13,893 nt of DNA from Burkholderiaceae bacterium (GTDB lineage: Bacteria; Pseudomonadota; Gammaproteobacteria; Burkholderiales; Burkholderiaceae). The stretch is taken from positions 1 to 13,893 of the forward strand of contig CANHMJ010000032.1 in NCBI GenBank assembly GCA_947461805.1. The letters are read 5' to 3'. Positions 1-5,578 of the stretch are shown here, one piece after another; the first letter of the stretch is position 1; the number at the start of each line of letters is the position of its first letter. A model generated the notes under the pieces. The model was not told where the DNA came from, did no database searches, and saw only the letters and a program-made list of their open reading frames with translations. Made by a program: the position numbers and the translations under genes.

Positions 1-2
1 AA

Positions 3-737
3 ATATTTTGGTACTCCGTTGGTCTAACAGCCCTCGTTGGGCTGTTTCCATTAGCGGTGTGGAGTCAGACCTTACCGCTAGTCACTGCTAAGTCAGGTGC
101 TGCCGGCACATCATATGCCGTTCCAGTCGAAACTATCATCGCGCTGACGTCACTGAGTTTTTTGCCTGCCGCCTTGGTCTTGATGACCAGTTTCACGCGA
201 ATTTTGATTGTCTTTTCCTTGTTGCGTCAGGCCTTGGGTTTGACGACGATGCCTCCGAATATTGTCTTGATTGGGCTGTCATTTTTCCTGACTCTGTTCA
301 TCATGAACCCCGTCTTTGACTCCATCTATAAGAATGCATATCAACCGTACTCTGCCGGTAAGATGGGTTTCCCGGAAGCAGTAGAGGTGGGCGCTAAGCC
401 TTTAAAAGAATTTATGCTTAAGCAGACGCGTAGGGATGACCTCAATCTGTTTGCGAAGATGTACGGACAAAACATTGATACGCGTGAAGATGTACCCTTC
501 ACAGTGTTAATACCTGCCTTTGCTATTTCAGAAATCAAAACGGGCTTCCTGATTGGCTTTGTTATCTACCTACCCTTTTTGGTAATTGACTTTGCGGTTG
601 CCAGTATCTTGACTTCGCTGGGTATGGTGATGGTCTCGCCCATGATGTTCTCCTTGCCCTTAAAGCTGATTGTGTTTGCATTGGCGGATGGCTGGGCGCT
701 GTTAGCCACCTCGCTTGTACAAAGTTATATAAATTAG
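3..737 (+). CDS. fliP: Flagellar export-gate protein FliP (5' end outside window)
   Basis: FliP forms the core of the export gate of the flagellar type III secretion system in the inner membrane, together with FliQ and FliR. Family hallmarks are visible: the MTSFTRILIVFSLLRQALG stretch, then NAYQPYSAGKMGF, then PLKEFMLKQTRRDDL, and the C-terminal ADGWALLATSLVQSY. Several hydrophobic membrane segments are present. The reading frame is open to the left edge, and bases 1-2 end a preceding codon. The first GTG, at 57, is unlikely to be the start: the codons before it encode a hydrophobic stretch ending LFPLAVWSQ, which looks like the h-region and cleavage site of the signal peptide FliP proteins carry. 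The 244 visible residues are close to the usual full length of about 245, so probably only a few residues are missing. It lies 5 bases before fliQ. Identity is very secure; the true start is not visible. Confidence 0.96.
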   Translation: MFWYSVGLTALVGLFPLAVWSQTLPLVTAKSGAAGTSYAVPVETIIALTSLSFLPAALVLMTSFTRILIVFSLLRQALGLTTMPPNIVLIGLSFFLTLFIMNPVFDSIYKNAYQPYSAGKMGFPEAVEVGAKPLKEFMLKQTRRDDLNLFAKMYGQNIDTREDVPFTVLIPAFAISEIKTGFLIGFVIYLPFLVIDFAVASILTSLGMVMVSPMMFSLPLKLIVFALADGWALLATSLVQSYIN

Positions 738-742
738 CTGCC

Positions 743-1012
743 ATGGAAAGCGGAGTCATTATCGATTTGATTTACCAGGCCTTGAGAATGGCTGCGGTAC
801 TCGCCGGCCCGATTTTGATGGCCTTGTTGATTGTGGGCTTGGTGATTGGTATTTTGCAGGCTGCAACCTCGGTTAATGAATCGACCGTTGCGTTTGTACC
901 GAAGTTGATTGTATTTGGCTTGGTGATCGTGCTGATCGGCCCCGTGACTTTAGTTCTATTCACCGACTACATTAAAGAGCTCTTTGCTCGCATACCGGGC
1001 TTGGTAAGCTAA
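743..1012 (+). CDS. fliQ: Flagellar export-gate protein FliQ
   Basis: This is a small inner-membrane subunit of the flagellar type III export gate, assembling around the FliP-FliR core. The 89-residue product has the usual FliQ length and two hydrophobic segments (about residues 14-38 and 48-75). They are separated by the typical polar turn, with QAATSVNESTVAFVPK in the middle, which is highly characteristic of FliQ. The ATG lies 5 bases after the fliP stop, and the stop is 3 bases before the fliR start, so the three genes are clearly co-translated parts of one operon. Nothing unusual is seen in the sequence. Confidence 0.97.
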   Translation: MESGVIIDLIYQALRMAAVLAGPILMALLIVGLVIGILQAATSVNESTVAFVPKLIVFGLVIVLIGPVTLVLFTDYIKELFARIPGLVS

Positions 1013-1015
1013 TTT

Positions 1016-1798
1016 ATGTTGACCATCACCGGTCTTCAAATTGAGCAGTACATGGCGATTTTCATGTTTGCCTCGATGCGGGTACTTGGCCTTTTCTTAA
1101 CCATGCCCCTATTTGCCTTTCGAGCTCTTCCAATGCGGTTTCGATTAATGGTTGCGCTTGCGTTTGCGGCGTACATGATGCCTGTCATTGCCTCTGGGTT
1201 AATTCCGAATCCTGGCAGCATTACGTTTTTTGCTTCGGTGATTGAGTTGTGCATTGGCGCCTTTATGGGCTTTGTCATCCGCGTTGGCTTTATGGTGATT
1301 GACGTCGCGGCAGAGATACTTTCTTTTCAGGCTGGGTTTAGCTTTGCCTCCACCGCATTTCGAGATCCGGCCCTTGATTCGGGTTTAGTCAGTCAATTTT
1401 TAGGCCTTACTGTCATTGCCTTGGCCTTTTCCATGAATGTTCACCTCGTCGTGCTGGAAATTTTGATGAATAGCTTCAAAACCATTCCGGTTGGGGTTTG
1501 GCCTGACGCGTGGTCGTCCAAAGGAATTTTGGATTTGGTGACTGCTTCGTTTCGCTTGGGATTAATATTGGCAATGCCAGTACTCTTGGTCTATATGATG
1601 TTTAATTTAACGCAGGCTTTTTTGAGCAGAACCAGCCCGCAAATGAATTTATTTTCGGTGGGTTTTGCGGTGAGCATTCCCTTGGCTTTCTTGGTTATAT
1701 TTATGATTTTGCCGGATTTAAAAATTGTGCTGGAGCGCTCCCTCGAAAATCCACTGCAATTGATGCGCCAAGGCGTAGAGGTTCCCAATGCAAAATAA
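1016..1798 (+). CDS. fliR: Flagellar export-gate protein FliR
   Basis: FliR is the third integral membrane protein of the flagellar export gate and completes the FliP-FliQ-FliR complex. The 260-residue product matches the usual FliR length and is dominated by hydrophobic segments. The conserved N-terminal part (RVLGLFLTMPLFAFRALPMR) and the central GAFMGFVIRVGFMVIDVAAE and QAGFSFASTAFRDP regions are recognisable. The C-terminal part has TSPQMNLFSVGFAVSIPLAF, another strong family signature. The start is 3 bases after fliQ. The last 11 bases overlap the beginning of the next gene, which encodes an unrelated secreted protein. Confidence 0.97.
   Translation: MLTITGLQIEQYMAIFMFASMRVLGLFLTMPLFAFRALPMRFRLMVALAFAAYMMPVIASGLIPNPGSITFFASVIELCIGAFMGFVIRVGFMVIDVAAEILSFQAGFSFASTAFRDPALDSGLVSQFLGLTVIALAFSMNVHLVVLEILMNSFKTIPVGVWPDAWSSKGILDLVTASFRLGLILAMPVLLVYMMFNLTQAFLSRTSPQMNLFSVGFAVSIPLAFLVIFMILPDLKIVLERSLENPLQLMRQGVEVPNAK
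1777..1781 (+). promoter_or_regulatory. Ribosome binding site inside fliR for the downstream secreted protein
   Basis: AGAGG lies 6 bases before the ATG at 1788 and within the last codons of fliR. It supports this start for the six-cysteine protein and translation coupled to fliR. Confidence 0.6.
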
Positions 1799-2558
1799 TA
1801 GTGTTATTACTCTATCAGCGGCTTTCTGCCTATTCGCCATCAGTCCTGCCGGCTTTGCTCAAGCATTGCCTACTTATGCAACTGGGTCTGAGGCCGACAG
1901 AACTGAAACAAAGACCGCGGAACAGGCTGCACAGATTGAGCAAAATTCCCTTGGGCAGGCGCAAGTAGGCCCGGTGGATTGTGAGACCAAGTTCCCTTTT
2001 CCGCCTACCCTAGTACGCGATCCCTACGCGGAAAATGGGCAGGAGATTTGCGCGAAGTTAAAGATTCGTGGCCAACGCATGCAATGCGAAGTAGATTCCC
2101 TATTGGCAGAAAAACCGGATAGTAAAAGTACCGTTGGCTCTAAGATTGAGATGGCGGCATGGGCCCGCTGCAATCTAAGGGTAGCCTCTTTATTAGTCGA
2201 AGGATACTATCTACCCGCTAGTGAAATTGAGCGCCGTTTGCAAATCTGCAGCGCCAATTTTTATGCCGACCCTGGAAAGTTACCTAAGCTTGGTCCGTAT
2301 CAGCGTTTTTTACGATGGGCAACCAGCAATGACTTGACTCCACCCCCAACAGACGCTGCTCTGGAAGTGGCTTTGAGGCAGTCCACCCCGCTTGAGAACC
2401 ATCAGGATTCCGCCGGCTTAATGAAGTGCGATTGGATGTTTTCGCGCAGCAAGAAACCGGTGATTGATGTTTTGCCCGGGAGTGGAGTTGCCGGCCCATC
2501 CGGTGGGCCTGCTGGATCCGCAGTCAAAAAAGCCGCCCCAAAGCGGTCGGTGCCATAA
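1788..2558 (+). CDS. Secreted six-cysteine protein of unknown function, coupled to fliR
   Basis: I do not recognise this 256-residue protein. It begins with a plausible Sec signal peptide (hydrophobic residues about 6-23, cleavage near GFA-QA at 24-26), so it should be periplasmic or exported. The predicted mature part has six cysteines (65, 88, 100, 128, 154, 214), an even number that would allow disulfides. A polar, Glu/Gln/Ala-rich stretch occupies residues 33-60. The core at about 62-220 looks folded and mainly helical, and the C-terminal 35 residues are Gly/Pro/Ala/Lys-rich and probably disordered. The start ATG lies inside the end of fliR (11-base overlap) and has an AGAGG ribosome site at 1777-1781, which implies translational coupling with the export-gate genes. 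A carbonic-anhydrase-like gene follows after 78 bases. A flagellar role is inferred only from position. Confidence 0.85.
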   Translation: MQNNSVITLSAAFCLFAISPAGFAQALPTYATGSEADRTETKTAEQAAQIEQNSLGQAQVGPVDCETKFPFPPTLVRDPYAENGQEICAKLKIRGQRMQCEVDSLLAEKPDSKSTVGSKIEMAAWARCNLRVASLLVEGYYLPASEIERRLQICSANFYADPGKLPKLGPYQRFLRWATSNDLTPPPTDAALEVALRQSTPLENHQDSAGLMKCDWMFSRSKKPVIDVLPGSGVAGPSGGPAGSAVKKAAPKRSVP

Positions 2559-2636
2559 GTATCGGCGCAGGGTCGGCAACGCATTGATTTATATAGCAAT
2601 GTAAACAGCATTTCTAAAATAGCCGTTACTAACAGC

Positions 2637-3689
2637 ATGAATACACAGACTAAATCAGCCTTCTCCTCCTTAGTGGCCATCTTGCTGTCCTGCACGATGC
2701 TAACAAATGCCATTGCTAATGATGCGCCAGCGGCGGCCGGTGACAAGCCCAAAGCGGCGGCTGCCTCGGGGCCGAGCGACGATGATCTCAGTAAAGCATT
2801 GCTGAACAAGATTAATAAAGGCTCTGGGGATATTGTGATCCGCACAGGCGACCTTCCGGCGGGCAACCCTCCGGCTCAGGCAAAGCCTGAAGCCAAGCCA
2901 AAGGTGGCAAAGGCGGCACCGCCGGCTAAGCCAGTAGAAAAAGAGCCCATCGAGGTGATTCAATGGTCTTATATGGATGGTCCTGGCGGACCTGAAAATT
3001 GGGGGAATATCAGCAAAGATAACCTCGCCTGCATGAAAGGCAAAAGCCAATCCCCCATTAATATCAATGTCGATCGGGCTGTAAAAGCGGAGATGACCCC
3101 GTTGGAGTTTCTCTATCGGCCATCCCCGCTATCGATCGTCGATAACGGTTACACCGTGATGGTGAACTACGGCGAGGGTAGCAATCTGATTGCCGAGGGA
3201 CGTCAGTACCGTTTGGTGCAGTTTCACTTCCACAAGCCTAGCGAAGAGGCCATTAATGGCGACCGTACTGACATGGTGGTGCATTTAGTGCATCAGCATC
3301 ATGAAGGCGACATCCTAGAAGTGAGTGTATTGATGACTACAAAACCCCCTGCCTCCACTCGAAAATATTGGTGGGGTAGGGAGGAGTTGAAAGGAAATAG
3401 CCTGATCCAAACCCTTTGGAATCATGTCCCACTGGTGAAAGGTAAGGTAGAAACCCCCGGAGTCATGATTGACGTGAACCAACTATTGCCGGCCAATCGG
3501 GGTTATTTCACCTACATGGGATCGCTTTCAACGCCCCCATGCACGGAGAATGTGCTCCGTTACGTCATGAAAACCCCGATCTACGTCACTGAAGAGCAGG
3601 TCAAAAACTTCGATCGGATCTATCCGATGAATGCCCGCCCTTTGCAGCCTAAAGGCGATCGTTTGGTAAAGGAATCAACCGGCAACTAA
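2637..3689 (+). CDS. Secreted alpha-carbonic-anhydrase-family protein with Ala/Pro/Lys-rich linker
   Basis: Residues 1-28 look like a Sec signal peptide (cleavage near NAIA-ND). Residues 29-104 are an Ala/Pro/Lys-rich low-complexity region, and about 108-347 form an alpha-carbonic-anhydrase domain. Family marks include WSYMDGPGGPENWG, KSQSPININ, QFHFHKPSEE, HLVHQHHEG and GSLSTPPCTE. Zinc ligands correspond to His197, His199 and His216; Glu203 matches human CA II Glu106; Cys132 and Cys302 are placed for the usual bacterial disulfide. By alignment by eye, other key positions differ: Tyr172 for the proton-shuttle His64, Ser298 for Thr199, Arg308 for Trp209 and Val214 for Glu117. The family hydrates CO2 to bicarbonate in the periplasm, but activity here is uncertain. 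There is no clear ribosome site before the ATG. It lies 78 bases after the six-cysteine gene and just before a terminator, so it is probably the last gene of the fliPQR unit. Confidence 0.93.
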   Translation: MNTQTKSAFSSLVAILLSCTMLTNAIANDAPAAAGDKPKAAAASGPSDDDLSKALLNKINKGSGDIVIRTGDLPAGNPPAQAKPEAKPKVAKAAPPAKPVEKEPIEVIQWSYMDGPGGPENWGNISKDNLACMKGKSQSPININVDRAVKAEMTPLEFLYRPSPLSIVDNGYTVMVNYGEGSNLIAEGRQYRLVQFHFHKPSEEAINGDRTDMVVHLVHQHHEGDILEVSVLMTTKPPASTRKYWWGREELKGNSLIQTLWNHVPLVKGKVETPGVMIDVNQLLPANRGYFTYMGSLSTPPCTENVLRYVMKTPIYVTEEQVKNFDRIYPMNARPLQPKGDRLVKESTGN

Positions 3690-3696
3690 GTTGGCC

Positions 3697-3721
3697 GGGT
3701 TTGGAAAAAGATGCCAAACCC
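3697..3721 (+). repeat. Inverted repeat, hairpin 1 after the carbonic anhydrase gene
   Basis: GGGTTTGG (3697-3704) and CCAAACCC (3714-3721) form an 8-bp perfect stem with a 9-base loop. No T tract follows, so it is not a convincing intrinsic terminator alone. It may protect the 3' end of the upstream message. Confidence 0.55.
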
Positions 3722-3739
3722 AAGCGCCTTGATTGAAAA

Positions 3740-3760
3740 AAGCGGCAATATTTGCCGCTT
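3740..3760 (-). terminator. Hairpin with T tract on the minus strand
   Basis: A 9-bp perfect stem (3740-3748 with 3752-3760, core GCGGCAA/TTGCCGC) has a 3-base loop. An A run (3736-3741) lies on its left, so on the minus strand the hairpin is followed by six T residues as in an intrinsic terminator. No minus-strand gene is visible nearby, so its use in that direction is uncertain. On the plus strand it is the second of three consecutive hairpins. Confidence 0.5.
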
Positions 3761-3766
3761 CTGCTT

Positions 3767-3790
3767 AAACCCCCTTTAAATGGGGGTTTT
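3767..3790 (+). terminator. Rho-independent terminator of the fliPQR/carbonic anhydrase unit
   Basis: AAACCCCC (3767-3774) pairs with GGGGGTTT (3782-3789) around a 7-base loop, and the right arm runs into TTTT followed by CTGCTT. This is the best plus-strand terminator in the window. It separates the carbonic anhydrase gene from the sigma-54-driven flg operon. Confidence 0.7.
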
Positions 3791-3837
3791 CTGCTTATAA
3801 GCCCTACCTTTGGAGGCTAGATAGGCAACGGTTCGTC

Positions 3838-3875
3838 AACTTAAAAAGTTAGTAATCACTAATTTAAATTCGAAT
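3838..3875 (+). promoter_or_regulatory. Cluster of short dyads upstream of the flgB promoter
   Basis: Several symmetric elements are packed together: AACTT-N3-AAGTT (3838-3850), TTAGT-N4-ACTAA (3849-3862), the palindrome AATTTAAATT (3861-3870) and the palindrome ATTCGAAT (3868-3875). They lie about 35-70 bases upstream of the predicted transcript start. This is a possible site for a sigma-54 activator or another regulator, but AT-rich DNA produces such dyads easily and no known operator consensus is recognised. Confidence 0.3.
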
Positions 3876-3882
3876 CCAAAAC

Positions 3883-3898
3883 TGGCACAGTACTTGCA
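3883..3898 (+). promoter_or_regulatory. Sigma-54 (RpoN) promoter of the flg operon
   Basis: TGGCAC (3883-3888), five bases, then TTGCA (3894-3898) matches the -24/-12 sigma-54 consensus. The invariant GG (3884-3885) and GC (3896-3897) are separated by exactly 10 bases. The expected transcript start is near 3909, about 50 bases before flgB. The position in the only sizeable gap before an eleven-gene flagellar operon fits. It predicts dependence on RpoN and an AAA+ activator of the FleQ/FlrC type, which is not encoded in this window. Confidence 0.88.
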
Positions 3899-3908
3899 TT
3901 GTTCTATT

Positions 3909-3925
3909 TGAGGATTTTCTCCTCA
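3909..3925 (+). other. Stem-loop at the predicted 5' end of the flg transcript
   Basis: TGAGGA (3909-3914) and TCCTCA (3920-3925) form a 6-bp stem with a TTTTC loop. It starts at the base predicted as +1 from the sigma-54 promoter, so it would cap the leader RNA. It may stabilise the message or affect translation; function is inferred. Confidence 0.4.
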
Positions 3926-3957
3926 GGATATGTAGTCCCATAACGGGTGGAAAAGAA

Positions 3958-4374
3958 ATGAACGCTGCGCCGCAATACGACTCTTTGGCCTTTGCTGAGA
4001 ATACGCTCAAACTGCGTACCTATCGTCAGCAAGTGCTTGGGAACAATTTGGCGAACTCCGATACTCCCGGCTTTAAGGCGAGGGATATTCAATTTGCCGA
4101 TGTACTCAAGGCCCAATTGGAGGGCAAAGCCACTTCGAGCTCAGTTAGCATGGCGACAACCCATAAGGCACATATTCCTGGCAAGACAGTCCAAGACGAC
4201 CCTCGCTTGCTCTATCGAATACCAAACCAGCCATCGATGGATGGTAATACGGTGGATGCCGATGTCGAGCTCGCTGAATTTACAAAAAACTCGGTATTGA
4301 CTGAATTTGCAATCAATCGGGTAGGAAGCACAATCAAGTCACGCATGTCAGCCATTACAGGGCAGCCCTCATGA
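3958..4374 (+). CDS. flgB: Flagellar proximal rod protein FlgB
   Basis: FlgB is one of the proximal rod subunits that span the periplasm between the MS ring and the distal rod. The 138-residue length is typical. The N-terminal rod/hook signature is present (QQVLGNNLANSDTPGFKARD, residues about 24-43), followed by FADVLKAQ. The C-terminal half has the FlgB-like DGNTVDADVELAEFTKN segment and a terminal helix. A GGTGG-type ribosome site sits 7 bases before the ATG. It is the first gene after the sigma-54 promoter, and its stop overlaps the flgC start (ATGA). Another frame open over part of this gene has no family features and was left out. Confidence 0.97.
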   Translation: MNAAPQYDSLAFAENTLKLRTYRQQVLGNNLANSDTPGFKARDIQFADVLKAQLEGKATSSSVSMATTHKAHIPGKTVQDDPRLLYRIPNQPSMDGNTVDADVELAEFTKNSVLTEFAINRVGSTIKSRMSAITGQPS

Positions 4375-4775
4375 GCTTACTAGCCACATTTAATATTGGT
4401 TCAACGGGCATGACTGCACAAGCCATGCGCTTGAACGTCACCGCATCGAATATTGCGAATGCGGAAAGCATGTCGGGCCCCGATGGACGACCCTATCGCG
4501 CACGGCAAGTTGAGTTTATGGCTGTTAGACAGCCTGGCTCAGCAGGATCTGGAGTAGAGGTTAGTAAGGTCTTAGAGAGTGATGCCCCATTGCGCATGGA
4601 ATATCGACCAGGACACCCCAAAGCAAACAATGCTGGCTATGTCGAAATGCCCAATGTCAATCCAGTCGAAGAAATGGTGAACATGATTTCGGCATCGCGA
4701 TCGTATCAAATGAATGTGGAAGCAATGAATGTATCTCGGGTGTTGTTGTTAAAAACCCTCGATATGGGTAAGTAA
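4371..4775 (+). CDS. flgC: Flagellar proximal rod protein FlgC
   Basis: FlgC is a second proximal rod subunit. The 134-residue product has the N-terminal axial-protein motif RLNVTASNIANAES (residues about 21-34), DGRPYRARQVEF typical of FlgC, and the C-terminal signature GYVEMPNVNPVEEMVNMISA with SRSYQMNVEAMN directly after it. The start overlaps the flgB stop by 4 bases, implying coupled translation and near-equal output of the two rod proteins. Length and motifs are standard. Confidence 0.97.
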   Translation: MSLLATFNIGSTGMTAQAMRLNVTASNIANAESMSGPDGRPYRARQVEFMAVRQPGSAGSGVEVSKVLESDAPLRMEYRPGHPKANNAGYVEMPNVNPVEEMVNMISASRSYQMNVEAMNVSRVLLLKTLDMGK

Positions 4776-4809
4776 TAAATTGAGTGCGAATAAAGTTTAA
4801 GAGGAAATC

Positions 4810-5502
4810 ATGGCAATAAACAATCCATTAAGCGGCATACGGACATACGATCCGGCAGCGGCCAATAAACCGGCTGAGGCATCTACAGCTCCAACGACTG
4901 CAACGGAGCAAACGCAGAATTTTCTGAAGTTACTCATTGCACAGATCAAGAATCAAGATCCAATGGCACCAATGGATGCCTCCACCATGACTGCACAAAT
5001 GTCGCAACTCAATATGGTGAGCAGCATGGCCAACATGAATACGTCCATGACTGCCATGCTGGCGCAAATGCAAAGCGTGAATTTCATGAATCAGGCCGCC
5101 CTAATCGGTCATAGTCCAGCGGTTGCAGGTAATGGCATCGCATTTGATGGAACCAACCAAGTCATGTTGGGCGCGAATGCAGCCAGCCCACTGAAATCGG
5201 TTGTGGCAACCATTACCGATGCTAGTGGTAATACCGTCAATAGCGTTGACTTGGGTAATGTAAACACGGGCATGACGAATTTCATTTGGAATGGTCAGGC
5301 TGCGGATGGTAGTGCGGTACCGGCTGGTATGTATTACCTCAGCTTGGTTGGAACCAATGCAGAAAATGCCAGTGAAAACCCAAGCGCATACGTCGCATCT
5401 CCGGTTACCTCGGTTACCAAGGGTGCTAATGGCGATGCCATATTAAATTTATTAGACGGTAGAACAATTGCATCTTCAGAAGTGCAGCAATGGATCAGTT
5501 AG
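4810..5502 (+). CDS. flgD: Hook-capping / hook assembly protein FlgD
   Basis: FlgD forms the cap under which hook subunits polymerise and is lost when the hook is finished. The 230-residue protein has the conserved N-terminal FLKLLIAQIKNQDPMAPMD stretch (about 38-56). A Met/Gln-rich helical segment (about 58-92) follows, and then a C-terminal beta-rich domain with the FlgD-like FIWNGQAADGSAVPAGMYYL segment (about 158-177). This gene opens the hook part of the operon. It is 34 bases after flgC and has a strong AAGAGGA ribosome site at 4799-4805. No separate promoter was recognised in the short gap. Confidence 0.96.
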   Translation: MAINNPLSGIRTYDPAAANKPAEASTAPTTATEQTQNFLKLLIAQIKNQDPMAPMDASTMTAQMSQLNMVSSMANMNTSMTAMLAQMQSVNFMNQAALIGHSPAVAGNGIAFDGTNQVMLGANAASPLKSVVATITDASGNTVNSVDLGNVNTGMTNFIWNGQAADGSAVPAGMYYLSLVGTNAENASENPSAYVASPVTSVTKGANGDAILNLLDGRTIASSEVQQWIS

Positions 5503-5578
5503 TGACGAGAATAAAAAAATAAATCAGTAAAAAAATTATTAAACAAGACAAACAAAGCAAGAAAAAAAGGAACGAAAA
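5503..5578 (+). other. A-rich leader between flgD and flgE
   Basis: These 76 bases are strikingly A-rich on the coding strand and nearly free of secondary structure. They end in AAAAGG (5565-5570), the probable ribosome site of flgE, 8 bases before the ATG. No sigma-54, sigma-28 or sigma-70 motif was convincing. An unstructured A-rich leader would favour high translation of the abundant hook protein, but this is inference. Confidence 0.4.

Noticed and set aside
57..737. fliP starting at GTG 57
   Set aside because: It would drop the signal-peptide-like segment encoded just upstream in the same open frame. The gene more likely begins outside the window.
2493..2509. GGCCCA-TCCGG-TGGGCC hairpin near the end of the six-cysteine gene as a terminator
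   Set aside because: It lies inside coding sequence for a Gly/Pro-rich tail and has no T tract after it.
2685..2696. Lipobox (LLSC) in the carbonic-anhydrase-like protein
   Set aside because: Leu at the -2 position is unusual for signal peptidase II, and a normal signal peptidase I site (NAIA-ND) follows closely, so a soluble or tethered periplasmic protein is more likely than a lipoprotein.
2402..2866. 154-codon open frame on the minus strand
   Set aside because: It lies across the end of the six-cysteine gene and the start of the carbonic anhydrase gene, has no ribosome site or recognisable motif, and its composition looks like an antisense shadow of Ala/Pro/Gly-rich coding DNA.
3992..4300. 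102-codon plus-strand frame inside flgB
   Set aside because: It is out of frame with flgB, which has clear rod-protein motifs over the same bases. It has no supporting ribosome site or motif.
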